Source: Poindextera sp035604135 (GTDB taxonomy: Bacteria; Pseudomonadota; Alphaproteobacteria; Caulobacterales; Caulobacteraceae). Taken from it: DNA of 52,794 nt. The stretch lies in NCBI GenBank assembly GCA_035604135.1, contig DATNJB010000012.1, positions 1 to 52,794 of the forward strand. The letters are read 5' to 3'. How positions within the stretch are numbered: the first letter of the stretch is position 1; every line of letters starts with the position of its first letter. The notes under the pieces are model-generated. The model saw only the letters and a program-made list of their open reading frames with translations. It was not told where the DNA came from and searched no databases. The position numbers and the translations under genes were made by a program. Positions 21,172-29,815 of this stretch are shown piece after piece.

Positions 21172-23658
21172 ATGCCAAAGAGAATGCTGATCGATGCCGC
21201 CCACGCCGAAGAAACGCGGGTGGTCGTCGTGGACGGAGCCCGTATCGACGACTTTGACTTCGAAAGCCAATCAAGGAAGCAGCTGCGCGGGAACATCTAT
21301 CTCGCCAAGGTCACGCGGGTAGAACCGAGCCTGCAGGCCGCCTTCGTGGACTATGGCGGCAACCGCCATGGCTTCCTGGCCTTCAACGAAATCCACCCCG
21401 ACTACTACCAGATCCCCCTTGCCGATCGCGAAGCGCTGCTGCGGGAGGAAGCGCAGGAGGCCGACGAACCGGCATCCGCCCGCAACGGCAACGGGGCCGG
21501 AGCCGACGACGACGAAGGCGACGACGACGAGGGCGACGACGACGTGATCAGCGAAGAGGCCGCCCGTCGGCGCCGCCGCATCGCTCGCCGCTACAAGATC
21601 CAGGAGGTCATCAAGCGCCGGCAGATCATGCTGGTGCAGGTGGTGAAGGAAGAGCGCGGCACCAAGGGCGCGGCGCTGACCACCTACCTGTCGCTGGCCG
21701 GCCGCTATGGCGTGCTGATGCCCAACACCGCCCGCGGCGGCGGGGTCAGCCGCAAGATCACGACCGCGACCGACCGCAAGCGGCTGAAGACGCTGGTGCA
21801 GGAGCTCGCCGTGCCGGAGGGCATGGGCCTGATCGTGCGAACGGCCGGCGCCAAGCGCACCAAGGCGGAGATCAAGCGCGACTACGAGTACCTGATGCGG
21901 CTTTGGGAGAACATACGTGACCTGACGCTGCACTCGATCGCCCCTGCGTTGATCTACGAGGAGGAGGACCTCGTCAAACGCGCCATCCGCGACATGTTCG
22001 ACAAGGACATCGACAGCGTTCTGGTCGAGGGCGACGCCAGCTTCCGCGAGGCGCGCGACTTCATGCGCATGCTGATGCCGAGCCAGGCGAAGAAGATCCA
22101 GCATTATGCCGAGCCCACGCCGCTGTTCACCCAGGCCAAGGTCGAGGACCAGCTGGCGCAGATCTACTCGCCGGTCGTGCCGCTCCGGTCCGGCGGCTAT
22201 CTGGTGATCAACCAGACCGAGGCGCTGGTCGCCGTCGACGTCAACTCGGGCCGCTCGACGCGCGAGCGCAACATCGAAGCCACCGCGCTGAAGACCAACC
22301 TGGAAGCGGCCGAGGAAGCGGCTCGCCAGCTGCGGCTGCGCGACCTGGCCGGCCTGATCGTCATCGACTTCATCGACATGGACGAGTCGAAGAACAACCG
22401 CGCCGTCGAGAAGCGCATGAAGGACGCCCTCGCCGACGACCGCGCCCGCGTGCAGATGGGCAAGATTTCCGGGTTCGGGCTGATGGAGATCAGCCGCCAG
22501 CGCCGGCGCACCGGCGTGCTGGAGGGCACGACCCACGTCTGCGAGCATTGCCTGGGCACCGGCCGCGTACGCTCGACGGAATCCAGCGCGCTGGCGGTGC
22601 TCCGCGCCGTCGAGATGGAGGCGGTGCGGCTGGGCGGCGGGGCGCTCACAGTGAGGGCGCCCTCAGCGGTGGCCCTCTATCTGCTCAACGAGAAGCGCGC
22701 CCACCTCGAGAGGCTGCAGCAGGCGCAGGGCCTCGCGGTGACCATCGTCATCGACGACAGCCTGGCGCACGCCGAGTTCGCGCTCGATCGAACCGAGGCT
22801 CGCGGCAACGAACCGGCGCCACCCTCGCCCGTCAGCCGTTATCAGGTCGAGGAGGATTTTGAGGCGTCCGAAGAGGCGGAAATCGAAGCGGAGGACGTCG
22901 ACGACCACGAACCGGCGGCCCGCTACGAGGCGCGTGAGCTCGGCGAGGACGGCGACGGCCAGCGGCGATCGCGCCGGCGTCGTCGCCGCCGCGGCGGACG
23001 TCGCGAGGATGAGGCCGAGCCCGCAGGCGCAGCCGCCGCTCGCGAGGAGGAAGCGCCAAGAACCGCAGATTCCGGCGAGCAGGAAGATGGTCAGGGCCAG
23101 CGCCGTCGCCGGCGCGGCCGACGCGGCGGTCGGCGCATGCGCGAGGAGGTCGCGACCGGCGAGGACCCCTACGTCTGGTTCCGCCCCCGCGTCCCGGAGG
23201 GCGATCCCTACATCTGGATGGAGCCCGGACAGCCGGTGCGGCCGCAGCCGCAGGCCGACGCGTCCGCCGCCCTCGGCGAAGCTGCGCAACCCGTGGTCGC
23301 GGTCGCGGTCGCTGAGGCGGCGCCGCCAACCGTGACCGTCGCCGCGCCCGCCACGGCGGCGCCCGAAGCCGACATCTGGGTGGAGCTGCCGGCGGAGCCT
23401 GAGCCCGCGGCAAAGCCGCCGCGCGCGCGACGGTCGCGCGCCAAGGCCAAGCCGGCGGACGACGCCGCGGTCGCCGAGGCGCCGCCGCCGGTCGCCGAGC
23501 CTCGGCCCCCAGTGCTCGATGCCGTTGCCGACGAGGCGCCCGAGCCGGTCCTCGCCGCGGCGAACCCCGAGCCCGCGCCCGTCGCGGTCCCGGACGCCGC
23601 GGAGATCTCGAGCCCGCCCCCCGCTCCGAAGCGCGGATGGTGGCGGCGCAGCGGTTGA
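21172..23658 (+). CDS. rne: Ribonuclease E
   Basis: An 828-residue endoribonuclease that processes rRNA and tRNA and starts mRNA decay. The S1 domain begins at RKQLRGNIYLAKVTRVEPSLQ and is split by an acidic insert (DDDEGDDDEGDDD, about residues 104-125), a usual alphaproteobacterial feature. Catalytic aspartates lie in VAVDVNSGRST (about 355) and IVIDFIDMDE (about 398). The Zn-link is VCEHCLGTG (about 457-460). The C-terminal third is a disordered Arg- and Pro/Ala-rich scaffold ending GWWRRSG; GWWRR is the PNPase-docking motif described in Caulobacter. The ATG at 21172 has GGAG 9 bases upstream; a TTG directly before it is less likely. Confidence 0.96.
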   Translation: MPKRMLIDAAHAEETRVVVVDGARIDDFDFESQSRKQLRGNIYLAKVTRVEPSLQAAFVDYGGNRHGFLAFNEIHPDYYQIPLADREALLREEAQEADEPASARNGNGAGADDDEGDDDEGDDDVISEEAARRRRRIARRYKIQEVIKRRQIMLVQVVKEERGTKGAALTTYLSLAGRYGVLMPNTARGGGVSRKITTATDRKRLKTLVQELAVPEGMGLIVRTAGAKRTKAEIKRDYEYLMRLWENIRDLTLHSIAPALIYEEEDLVKRAIRDMFDKDIDSVLVEGDASFREARDFMRMLMPSQAKKIQHYAEPTPLFTQAKVEDQLAQIYSPVVPLRSGGYLVINQTEALVAVDVNSGRSTRERNIEATALKTNLEAAEEAARQLRLRDLAGLIVIDFIDMDESKNNRAVEKRMKDALADDRARVQMGKISGFGLMEISRQRRRTGVLEGTTHVCEHCLGTGRVRSTESSALAVLRAVEMEAVRLGGGALTVRAPSAVALYLLNEKRAHLERLQQAQGLAVTIVIDDSLAHAEFALDRTEARGNEPAPPSPVSRYQVEEDFEASEEAEIEAEDVDDHEPAARYEARELGEDGDGQRRSRRRRRRRGGRREDEAEPAGAAAAREEEAPRTADSGEQEDGQGQRRRRRGRRGGRRMREEVATGEDPYVWFRPRVPEGDPYIWMEPGQPVRPQPQADASAALGEAAQPVVAVAVAEAAPPTVTVAAPATAAPEADIWVELPAEPEPAAKPPRARRSRAKAKPADDAAVAEAPPPVAEPRPPVLDAVADEAPEPVLAAANPEPAPVAVPDAAEISSPPPAPKRGWWRRSG

Positions 23659-23733
23659 GACATCGGCGCAAGTCTGCGTTATGGGTGGTTCCAAGGGCTG
23701 GGCCTGTCGCCAACGACCGTTGGAGCCATTCGC

Positions 23734-25203
23734 ATGAGCAATCGGCCCGCGAGCCCCCGTAGCCGGATCGCGCTTGGCGTTGTCGGCGCGGCGGCTCTCC
23801 TTCTCACGACGCTCGCCCCCGTCTCCCCAGTCATCGCCCAGGACAGCGATGAGGCGCCGACGGCCGGCCTGCTCAGCGACACCGAAATCGACGAAACCAT
23901 CCGCCAGGACGCCGACCCGATCTTCGCCGCCGCAGACCTCAATCCAAAGTCGGTCCGGGTCTTCGTCATCGGCGATCTCAGCAAGGAGAACATGAACTCC
24001 TTCGTCACCGGCGGGCAAAACATGTTCGTCAGCGCCGGGCTGATCATCCAGACCAGGACGCCCAATCAGCTGATCGGGGTCTTCTCGCACGAGACCGGCC
24101 ACATGGCCGGCGGTCACCTGATCCGCTCCGACGAGGGCGAAAAGCAGGCGCTGGCCACCTACCTGCTCACACTCGGACTCGGAATCGCCGCCGCTGTCGC
24201 CGGTGCGCCGGACGCGGCCGGCGGCTTGCTCTACAGCGCCCCCGAATTCGCCTACCTGACGGGCGCCGGGTTCACCCGCACCCAGGAGGCCTCCGCCGAC
24301 CAGGCCGCGGTCACCTATCTCGAGAAGTCTGGCCAGTCCGCGCAGGGGTTGATCGATTTCTTCGACAACTTCCGCTACGAGGAAGTGTTCTCGGAGGCCA
24401 AGCGTTATCGGTACTTCGATGACCACCCGCTGACCGACGACCGCATCGAGGCGCTGCAGACCCGAGCGAGCCAGCAGCCCCATTATCACGTCGTCGATAC
24501 GCCCGAGGCCGTCGAACGACATCAGATCATGATCGCCAAGCTCCGCGCCTACCTGGAACAGCCCGACGAGGTCCTGCTGGACTATCCGGAGACCGACACC
24601 AGCTTCCCGGCGCGTTACGCGCGCGCGATCGCCTATTCGCGCAACTTCGAGGTCGACAAGGCGGCAAAGCTCTTGGACGCGCTCATCGCCGAGCGACCGG
24701 CGGACCCCTACATCTATCAGGTCAAGGGCCAGATGTACTTCGACGTCGGTCGTCCCGCTGACGCCGAGGGTCCGCTCCGGCAAGCGCTGGCGCTGAAACC
24801 GAATGCGCCGGAGCTCCTGATTCTCCTGGGGCAGACCTTGCTCGCTGAGTCCAACACCAAGGCAGACGACCCCAAGGTCGACGAGGCCATCGTGCATCTG
24901 CACAAGGGTCTCGCCGTCGATCCGGACGGCCAGTTCGCGCCGTTCGGCTGGCTCTATCTGTCTCAGGCGTATGACGAGAAGGGCGAAGACGGGCTGGCGC
25001 GGCTCGCGGCGGCGGAGGAGAACTTCGCGCTCGGCCAGGTGGGCGACGCCAAGATGTTCGCCATGCGCGCGCGGATGCAGCTGCCGAAGGGTACACCGGA
25101 GTGGCGCCGCGCCACCGATATCGTTCTGGTGTCGAAGCCGACCAAGGAAGACCTACGAATGCTCGCGCAGCAGGGCGGTGTCGGCGGTCCTGAGACCAAG
25201 TAA
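23734..25203 (+). CDS. M48 metalloprotease with TPR repeats, BepA-like
   Basis: A 489-residue periplasmic zinc protease. A signal peptide ends near VSPVIAQ (residue 36). The zinc motif is HETGH at 119-123 in GVFSHETGHMAGGH, with the third ligand region EASADQAAVTYL, as in BepA/YfgC. After about residue 280 there are TPR-like repeats (ARAIAYSRNFEVDKAAKLLDAL; GRPADAEGPLRQALALKPN). In E. coli BepA repairs or degrades stalled outer membrane proteins such as LptD. It lies 75 bases after rne, probably with its own promoter, and 32 bases before the DsbA-like gene. Confidence 0.92.
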   Translation: MSNRPASPRSRIALGVVGAAALLLTTLAPVSPVIAQDSDEAPTAGLLSDTEIDETIRQDADPIFAAADLNPKSVRVFVIGDLSKENMNSFVTGGQNMFVSAGLIIQTRTPNQLIGVFSHETGHMAGGHLIRSDEGEKQALATYLLTLGLGIAAAVAGAPDAAGGLLYSAPEFAYLTGAGFTRTQEASADQAAVTYLEKSGQSAQGLIDFFDNFRYEEVFSEAKRYRYFDDHPLTDDRIEALQTRASQQPHYHVVDTPEAVERHQIMIAKLRAYLEQPDEVLLDYPETDTSFPARYARAIAYSRNFEVDKAAKLLDALIAERPADPYIYQVKGQMYFDVGRPADAEGPLRQALALKPNAPELLILLGQTLLAESNTKADDPKVDEAIVHLHKGLAVDPDGQFAPFGWLYLSQAYDEKGEDGLARLAAAEENFALGQVGDAKMFAMRARMQLPKGTPEWRRATDIVLVSKPTKEDLRMLAQQGGVGGPETK

Positions 25204-25235
25204 GCCCGAACGCTCAAGGAGATCTCGTCCCCAAC

Positions 25236-25952
25236 ATGACCGCTCTTCGACTCTTCGCGGCGCTCGCCGCCGGGGCGCTCTTGGTTAGCGCCTGCAGCAA
25301 ATCTGATGCCGGCTTCGACGCCAAGGTGCACGACTACATCCTTGCCCATCCCGAGGTGATCCAGCAGGCGATGGCCAAGCTGCAGGCCCAGCAGGATCAG
25401 CAGGCGGCGGCGCAGGCCAAGCTCGCCATCGCCCAGAACCGTCAGAGTCTCGAACACGACCCGCGCGACTTCGTGGCCAATCCGAACGGGCGGGTGACGG
25501 TGACCGAGTTCTACGACTATCGCTGTCCGCACTGCATCAACGCCGCGCCGGCGGTGCTGAAGCTCATCCACGACCAGCCCGACGTCCGCTTCGTGTTCAA
25601 GGAGTTTCCCATCTTCGGCGACGTGTCCGAGCGCGCCGCGGCCGGTGCGATTGTCTTGAAGGAACAAGGGGGTGACGTGCTCTCTCTCTACGGCGACCTG
25701 ATGGCGACGCATCCCCTGGACGACGCAGCGATCGACCGCATCCTGCGCGCCCATGGCGTCGATCCGGCCAAGCTCGACGATCCGGCGGTGCACGCGCGCG
25801 CCGAGCAGGAGATCCTGGCTGTGCGCAAGCTCGCCATCGATCTCGGCATCGAGGGCACGCCGGCGTTCGTGATCGGCGACACGATCGTGCCGGGCGACGA
25901 CACCGACGCGGTCGATGCGGCGATCAGACGGGCGCGCGCCCACAACAGCTAG
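25236..25952 (+). CDS. DsbA-family thiol oxidoreductase, lipoprotein
   Basis: A 238-residue thioredoxin-fold protein of the Com1/ScsC/DsbA branch. The N-terminus has a lipobox LVSAC, giving a lipid-modified C20. A helical, Gln/Ala-rich region precedes the catalytic domain. The active site is CPHC (C97/C100) in YDYRCPHC and the cis-Pro loop is GTPAFVIGD. It would act on periplasmic disulfides from the membrane surface. A ribosome site AAGGAGA lies upstream. It likely shares a transcript with the M48 protease gene, both serving envelope protein quality. Confidence 0.92.
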   Translation: MTALRLFAALAAGALLVSACSKSDAGFDAKVHDYILAHPEVIQQAMAKLQAQQDQQAAAQAKLAIAQNRQSLEHDPRDFVANPNGRVTVTEFYDYRCPHCINAAPAVLKLIHDQPDVRFVFKEFPIFGDVSERAAAGAIVLKEQGGDVLSLYGDLMATHPLDDAAIDRILRAHGVDPAKLDDPAVHARAEQEILAVRKLAIDLGIEGTPAFVIGDTIVPGDDTDAVDAAIRRARAHNS

Positions 25953-25966
25953 CATCCGGCCAGGCC

Positions 25967-26022
25967 TTGACGTTCATGGTGCGCCGCACCATATGAGCCT
26001 CAAAATTATTGCGCTGCACCAT
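25967..26022 (+). promoter_or_regulatory. Candidate promoter with operator repeats before a small ORF
   Basis: TTGACG (25967-25972) and TATGAG (25992-25997) form a possible -35/-10 pair with a 19-base spacer. Between them is a perfect palindrome ATGGTGCG-C-CGCACCAT (25976-25992). Its right half is repeated 30 bases on: GCGCCGCACCAT at 25981-25992 and GCGCTGCACCAT at 26011-26022. The layout suggests a regulated promoter for the 34-codon ORF that follows. The palindrome could instead be a weak terminator of the dsbA-like gene, although no T run follows. Confidence 0.4.
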
Positions 26023-26054
26023 CGAGGGACGGCGCGCCGGCCTGGAGAAACCCG

Positions 26055-26159
26055 ATGCTGATGACCTTGATCCGCTGGATCAGCGAAGCCTTTAGCGAAG
26101 CCTTCGCGCTGATGGCGAAACTGCCCCCACAGGCTTTCCGCCCGAATTACCCGTTCTAA
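26055..26159 (+). CDS. Predicted 34-residue small protein
   Basis: An ATG at 26055 with GGAGAA 6 bases upstream opens 34 codons to TAA at 26157. The product begins MLMTLIRWISEAFSEAF and continues with an amphipathic or hydrophobic helix, then a Pro-rich end finishing PNYPF. No known domain. Support comes from the strong ribosome site, a plausible regulated promoter 60 bases upstream and a strong hairpin downstream (26205-26234). The helix rich in Leu, Ile, Trp and Phe suggests membrane association, as in many small stress proteins. This is an inference from context, not homology. Confidence 0.5.
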   Translation: MLMTLIRWISEAFSEAFALMAKLPPQAFRPNYPF

Positions 26160-26204
26160 CGACATCGCTCGCGGCGCTCCGCACCGCCAGCGTTGACGTT
26201 TGCG

Positions 26205-26234
26205 CCGCCCCGCCTCCGCATGGAGGCGGGGCGG
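26205..26234. terminator. Strong hairpin terminator between the small ORF and thiG
   Basis: A perfect 13-bp stem, CCGCCCCGCCTCC / GGAGGCGGGGCGG, around a 4-base loop GCAT, followed on the plus strand by TTCGCATTTGT. It sits between convergent genes and likely stops both, although the T run is poor. Confidence 0.7.
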
Positions 26235-26249
26235 TTCGCATTTGTGCCC

Positions 26250-27062
26250 CTAGATCAAGCCCGACAGGGGCGACGACGGGTCGGCGTATAGGCGCTTGGC
26301 CATCCGGCCGGCCAGATAGGATTCCCGGCCGGCGATCACCGCGTGCTTCATGGCGCGGGCCATACGGACGGGGTCCTTGGCCTCGGCGATCGCTGTGTTG
26401 GTGAGGACCGCGTCGCAGCCGAGCTCCATCGCGACCGTCGCGTCGGAGGCCGCCCCCACGCCCGCATCGACCAGCACCGGCACGGTCGATTGCTCAACGA
26501 TCAGGCGGATGTTCACCGGGTTCTGTACGCCCAGGCCGGAGCCGATCGGCGCCCCGGCCGGCATGATTGCGGCGGCGCCGGCGTCCTCGAGCTTGCGGCA
26601 GAACACCGGGTCGTCGGTGCAGTAGGCCATCACCGAAAAACCGTCGTTCACCAGCGCCTTGAGCGCGCGAAGCGTCTCTTCCATGTCGGGATAGAGGTGC
26701 TTGGTGTTCGATAGCACCTCCAGCTTGACCAGGTCCCAACCGCCGGCCTCGCGGGCCAGCCTGAGCGTACGCACCGCCTCCTCGGCGCTGTAGCAGCCGG
26801 CCGTGTTGGGTAGGAAGGTGAAGCGGTCCGGCTTCAAGTAGTCGACCAGCATCGGCTGGCTCGGGTCGGAGAGGTTCACCCGGCGAAGCGCCACGGTGAC
26901 GATCTCGGCGCCTGCCGCCTCGGCCGCCGCGGCGTTCAGCGCGTAGTCCTTGTACTTTCCGGTGCCGATGATCAGCCGCGAACGGAACACGCGCCCGGCC
27001 AGGGTCCAGACGTCCTCGATAACATCGTCAGGCTTCAGCGCGGCCTGGGTCATGGGGTTCAC
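26250..27062 (-). CDS. thiG: Thiazole synthase ThiG
   Basis: A 270-residue TIM-barrel enzyme that builds the thiazole ring of thiamine from deoxyxylulose phosphate, dehydroglycine and the ThiS thiocarboxylate. Motifs: RLIIGTGKYKDY, VTVALRRVNLSD, FLPNTAGCYSAEEAVRTLRLARE, LVKLEVLSNTKHLYPD (Schiff-base Lys), and MPAGAPIGSGLGVQNP. The GTG at 27062 overlaps the thiS stop (GTGA); an ATG at 27053 is the alternative and removes three residues. Second gene of a TPP-riboswitch operon with thiS. Confidence 0.95.
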   Translation of the reverse strand: MNPMTQAALKPDDVIEDVWTLAGRVFRSRLIIGTGKYKDYALNAAAAEAAGAEIVTVALRRVNLSDPSQPMLVDYLKPDRFTFLPNTAGCYSAEEAVRTLRLAREAGGWDLVKLEVLSNTKHLYPDMEETLRALKALVNDGFSVMAYCTDDPVFCRKLEDAGAAAIMPAGAPIGSGLGVQNPVNIRLIVEQSTVPVLVDAGVGAASDATVAMELGCDAVLTNTAIAEAKDPVRMARAMKHAVIAGRESYLAGRMAKRLYADPSSPLSGLI

Positions 27063-27259
27063 CCGCCTCCAATGAAATGCACGATCTCGATCCGGTCTCC
27101 GTCGGCGACGGGCGCAACTGCGTAGCGCGAACGGGGAACGATCTCGAGGTTGCGCTCGACGGCGACCTTGCGCGGATCGAGCGCCAGCGAGGCGATGAGC
27201 GCAGCGATGGTCGAGACCTCGGAAAAGGCCCGCTCCTCACCGTTCACGAATAGCCGCAT
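27059..27259 (-). CDS. thiS: Sulfur carrier protein ThiS
   Basis: A 66-residue ubiquitin-like carrier that delivers sulfur as a C-terminal thiocarboxylate to ThiG. It starts MRLFVNGEERAF and ends IVHFIGGG, with the essential terminal Gly-Gly. The middle has the usual ThiS pattern VAVERNLEIVPRSRYA. It begins 11 bases after the end of the TPP riboswitch and overlaps thiG. No thiF, thiO or thiE lies alongside. Confidence 0.95.
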   Translation of the reverse strand: MRLFVNGEERAFSEVSTIAALIASLALDPRKVAVERNLEIVPRSRYAVAPVADGDRIEIVHFIGGG

Positions 27260-27270
27260 CGACCTGTCTC

Positions 27271-27380
27271 TCCCTTCGCCGGCATGACCCGGATCAGGTT
27301 CAGCGGGTCGCCGCGCCCGAGCCTCGAAGGAGACGTCTGCGGCCTCTCAGTCCCAAAGAACGTCGGCGGGACTCCCCGGA
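27271..27380 (-). ncRNA. TPP riboswitch (THI element)
   Basis: On the minus strand, in order: GGGGAGTC, GACTGAGAGG (the CUGAGA box), ACCCGCTGAACCTGATCC and GGGTCATGCCGGCGAAGGGA. These are the conserved segments of the thiamine pyrophosphate aptamer. It lies directly before thiS, so excess TPP should turn off thiSG. With so short a gap to the thiS ATG, control by hiding the ribosome site seems likely. Confidence 0.96.
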
Positions 27381-27514
27381 GAATGGTTGGACCTTAGGCC
27401 CGGCGCGGCCCGGGTCAAGCGGCGAGATGGCGCGGCCCGCCCGGCTTGTTCGCCCCGCCGCGCAACGATAGAAGACGCCGGACTCGCCCGAAAGCGCGCG
27501 ACGCACCGGAGCTC

Positions 27515-27967
27515 ATGCCCAAACCGATCTACGTGCTGAGCGGGCCCAATCTCAATCTGTTGGGAACGCGGGAGCCGGACATCTACGGCGCCGCGACGCT
27601 CGAGGACATCAGGGGCCTCTGCGAGGCGCGCGCAAGCGCGCTTGGACAATCGATCGTCTTTCGCCAGACAAATCACGAGGGCGAACTGATCGACTGGGTG
27701 CAGGAAGCCAGCCGCGAGGGCGCGGCGCTGGTGCTGAACGCGGCCGGTTACGGTCACACGTCGGTTGCATTGCACGACGCCTTGCGGACGCTCGCCGTTC
27801 CCATCGTCGACTGCCACCTCTCCAACCCGGCCGCCCGGGAAGCCTTCCGGCACGAGAGCTATGTCGCCTCGACGGCGACCGGCGTGGTCTCGGGTTTTGG
27901 ACCGATGAGCTATGTGTTGGCGGTCGAGGCGGCCTCAGCCGCCGTCGCCGCGCGGGCGAAGACGTAG
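27515..27967 (+). CDS. aroQ: Type II 3-dehydroquinate dehydratase
   Basis: A 150-residue enzyme of the shikimate pathway making 3-dehydroshikimate. It begins MPKPIYVLSGPNLNLLGTRE and has Y24 (catalytic), NAAGYGHTSVALHDAL (H81), and DCHLSNPAAREAFRHESY (H101), all standard for the dodecameric type II family. The ATG at 27515 has GGAG upstream and gives the normal start. It lies 15 bases before accB, an arrangement seen across alphaproteobacteria. Confidence 0.96.
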   Translation: MPKPIYVLSGPNLNLLGTREPDIYGAATLEDIRGLCEARASALGQSIVFRQTNHEGELIDWVQEASREGAALVLNAAGYGHTSVALHDALRTLAVPIVDCHLSNPAAREAFRHESYVASTATGVVSGFGPMSYVLAVEAASAAVAARAKT

Positions 27968-27982
27968 GAAGGGGCCAAATCC

Positions 27983-28459
27983 ATGCCTGAGCCGAAGGCT
28001 CCGCCCCGCGCCGCGATCGATCCGGATATGGTGCGGACACTGGCCGACATCCTGCTCGAGACCGGCCTCTCCGAGATCGAGGTCGAGCAGCATGGCGTGA
28101 GAATCCGCGTGGCGCGCGAGCTCGCACCGGCGACAACCACGGTCTATGCGACGCAGCCGACCCCCGCAGCAACGCCAGCGACGCAGGCGCCGGCGACCTC
28201 GGCGGCAGAGGATGCGCTCGCCCGCGGCGAGACGGTCCGTTCTCCCATGGTCGGCACCACCTACTTAAAGCCTCAACCGGAGGCGGAGCCGTTCGTGCGC
28301 GTCGGCGATCGGGTGAGCGCGGGCCAGACGCTGCTGATCGTCGAGGCGATGAAGACAATGAATCCCATCCCCGCTCCGCGGGACGGCGTCGTGCTGGCGA
28401 TCCTGGTCGACGACGCCCAGCCGGTCGAGTTCGGCGAGCCCCTTGTCGTCATCGAGTAG
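27983..28459 (+). CDS. accB: Biotin carboxyl carrier protein of acetyl-CoA carboxylase
   Basis: A 158-residue BCCP. The N-terminal helix region (DPDMVRTLADILLETGLSEIEVE) binds the carboxylase, a Pro/Ala/Thr linker follows (about residues 48-75), and the biotinyl domain carries K124 in VEAMKTMN, the alphaproteobacterial form of EAMKMMN. It carries the carboxyl group for malonyl-CoA synthesis. Ends 8 bases before accC. Confidence 0.96.
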   Translation: MPEPKAPPRAAIDPDMVRTLADILLETGLSEIEVEQHGVRIRVARELAPATTTVYATQPTPAATPATQAPATSAAEDALARGETVRSPMVGTTYLKPQPEAEPFVRVGDRVSAGQTLLIVEAMKTMNPIPAPRDGVVLAILVDDAQPVEFGEPLVVIE

Positions 28460-28467
28460 TCGCGCCC

Positions 28468-29811
28468 GTGTTTGAAAAGATCCTCATCGCGAACCGGGGC
28501 GAGATCGCGCTCCGCATCCACCGGGCGTGCAAGGAGATGGGCATCTCCACCGTCGCCGTCCACTCCGAGGCGGACGCCCAGGCGATGCACGTGCGCCTGG
28601 CCGACGAAAGCGTCTGCATCGGCCCGGCCGCGGCCGCGAAGAGCTACCTGAACATCCCGTCGATCATCGCCGCCTGCGAGATCACCGGCGCGCAGGCCGT
28701 TCACCCCGGCTACGGCTTTCTGTCTGAGAATGCCCGCTTCGCAGAGATCGTCGAGGCGCACGGCTATACCTTCATCGGGCCGAAGCCGGAGCACATCCGG
28801 CTGATGGGCGACAAGATCTCGGCCAAGCGGGCGGTGCAGGCCGCCGGGCTCCCGGTCGTGCCCGGCGGTGACTGCGCCGTCGAGGATCCGGAAGAGGCGC
28901 TGGCCGTCGCCGAGGCGATCGGCTTTCCGGTGCTGATCAAGGCCGCGGCCGGCGGCGGCGGGCGCGGCATGAAAGTCGCGGTCGACCGCGCGGCGCTGCC
29001 CGAGGCGCTCGCCACCGCGCAGGCGGAGGCGAAAGCGGCGTTCGGCGACGGCTCGGTCTATCTCGAGCGGTACCTGAGCGGCCCGCGGCACATCGAGGTG
29101 CAGGTGATCGCCGACGCCTTCGGCGCCGTCGTGCACCTGGGCGAGCGCGACTGTTCGCTGCAGCGGCGCCATCAGAAGGTGCTCGAAGAGGCCCCCTCTC
29201 CCGCCATCGACGCCCAGACTCGCGACCGCATCGGCCGCCGCGTGGCCGAGGCGATCGCCTCGTTCGGCTATCTTGGCGTCGGCACGGTCGAGTTCCTCTA
29301 CGACGACGGCGAGTTCTATTTCATCGAGATGAACACGCGCCTGCAGGTCGAGCACCCGGTGACCGAAGCGGTGACCGACATCGACCTCGTGCGCGAGCAG
29401 ATCCGCATCGCCGCCGGCCTGCCGCTCTCTTTCCGACAGGAGGAAGTCGTCTTCGAGGGCAACGCAATGGAGTGCCGCATCAACGCCGAGAACCCGCGCA
29501 CCTTCACCCCGTCACCGGGGCTGATCACCGACTTCCACGCGCCGGGCGGCCCCGGTGTACGGCTCGACTCGGCGATCTACGCCGGCTACAATTTTCCCCA
29601 TGATTATGATAGCTTGGCGGCGAAACTTATCGTGCACGGACGGGATCGGGCGGAGTGCGTCGCGCGCATGAAGCGCTGTCTCGGCGAGATGGTCGTCGGC
29701 GGCATCGAGACGACCATTCCCCTCCTTCAGGACCTGCTCGTCCAGCCGGACATCGTCGCCGGCGACTACAACATCCACTGGCTCGAGCAGTGGATGCAGG
29801 CCGAGGGCTAG
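28468..29811 (+). CDS. accC: Biotin carboxylase subunit of acetyl-CoA carboxylase
   Basis: A 447-residue ATP-grasp enzyme that carboxylates the BCCP biotin. It starts at GTG with MFEKILIANRGEIALRI, and has HPGYGFLSEN, the Gly-rich AAAGGGGRGMK loop, QRRHQKVLEEAPSP, FIEMNTRLQVEHPVTE, and the C-terminal domain NAENPRTFTPSPG. Cotranscribed with accB and followed 4 bases later by aat. Length and motifs are standard. Confidence 0.96.
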   Translation: MFEKILIANRGEIALRIHRACKEMGISTVAVHSEADAQAMHVRLADESVCIGPAAAAKSYLNIPSIIAACEITGAQAVHPGYGFLSENARFAEIVEAHGYTFIGPKPEHIRLMGDKISAKRAVQAAGLPVVPGGDCAVEDPEEALAVAEAIGFPVLIKAAAGGGGRGMKVAVDRAALPEALATAQAEAKAAFGDGSVYLERYLSGPRHIEVQVIADAFGAVVHLGERDCSLQRRHQKVLEEAPSPAIDAQTRDRIGRRVAEAIASFGYLGVGTVEFLYDDGEFYFIEMNTRLQVEHPVTEAVTDIDLVREQIRIAAGLPLSFRQEEVVFEGNAMECRINAENPRTFTPSPGLITDFHAPGGPGVRLDSAIYAGYNFPHDYDSLAAKLIVHGRDRAECVARMKRCLGEMVVGGIETTIPLLQDLLVQPDIVAGDYNIHWLEQWMQAEG

Positions 29812-29815
29812 GCGC

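Noticed and set aside
22663..24903. 746-codon minus-strand open frame opposite rne and the M48 gene
   Set aside because: It spans two real genes and their spacer, which no true gene would do here, and its sequence is low-complexity.
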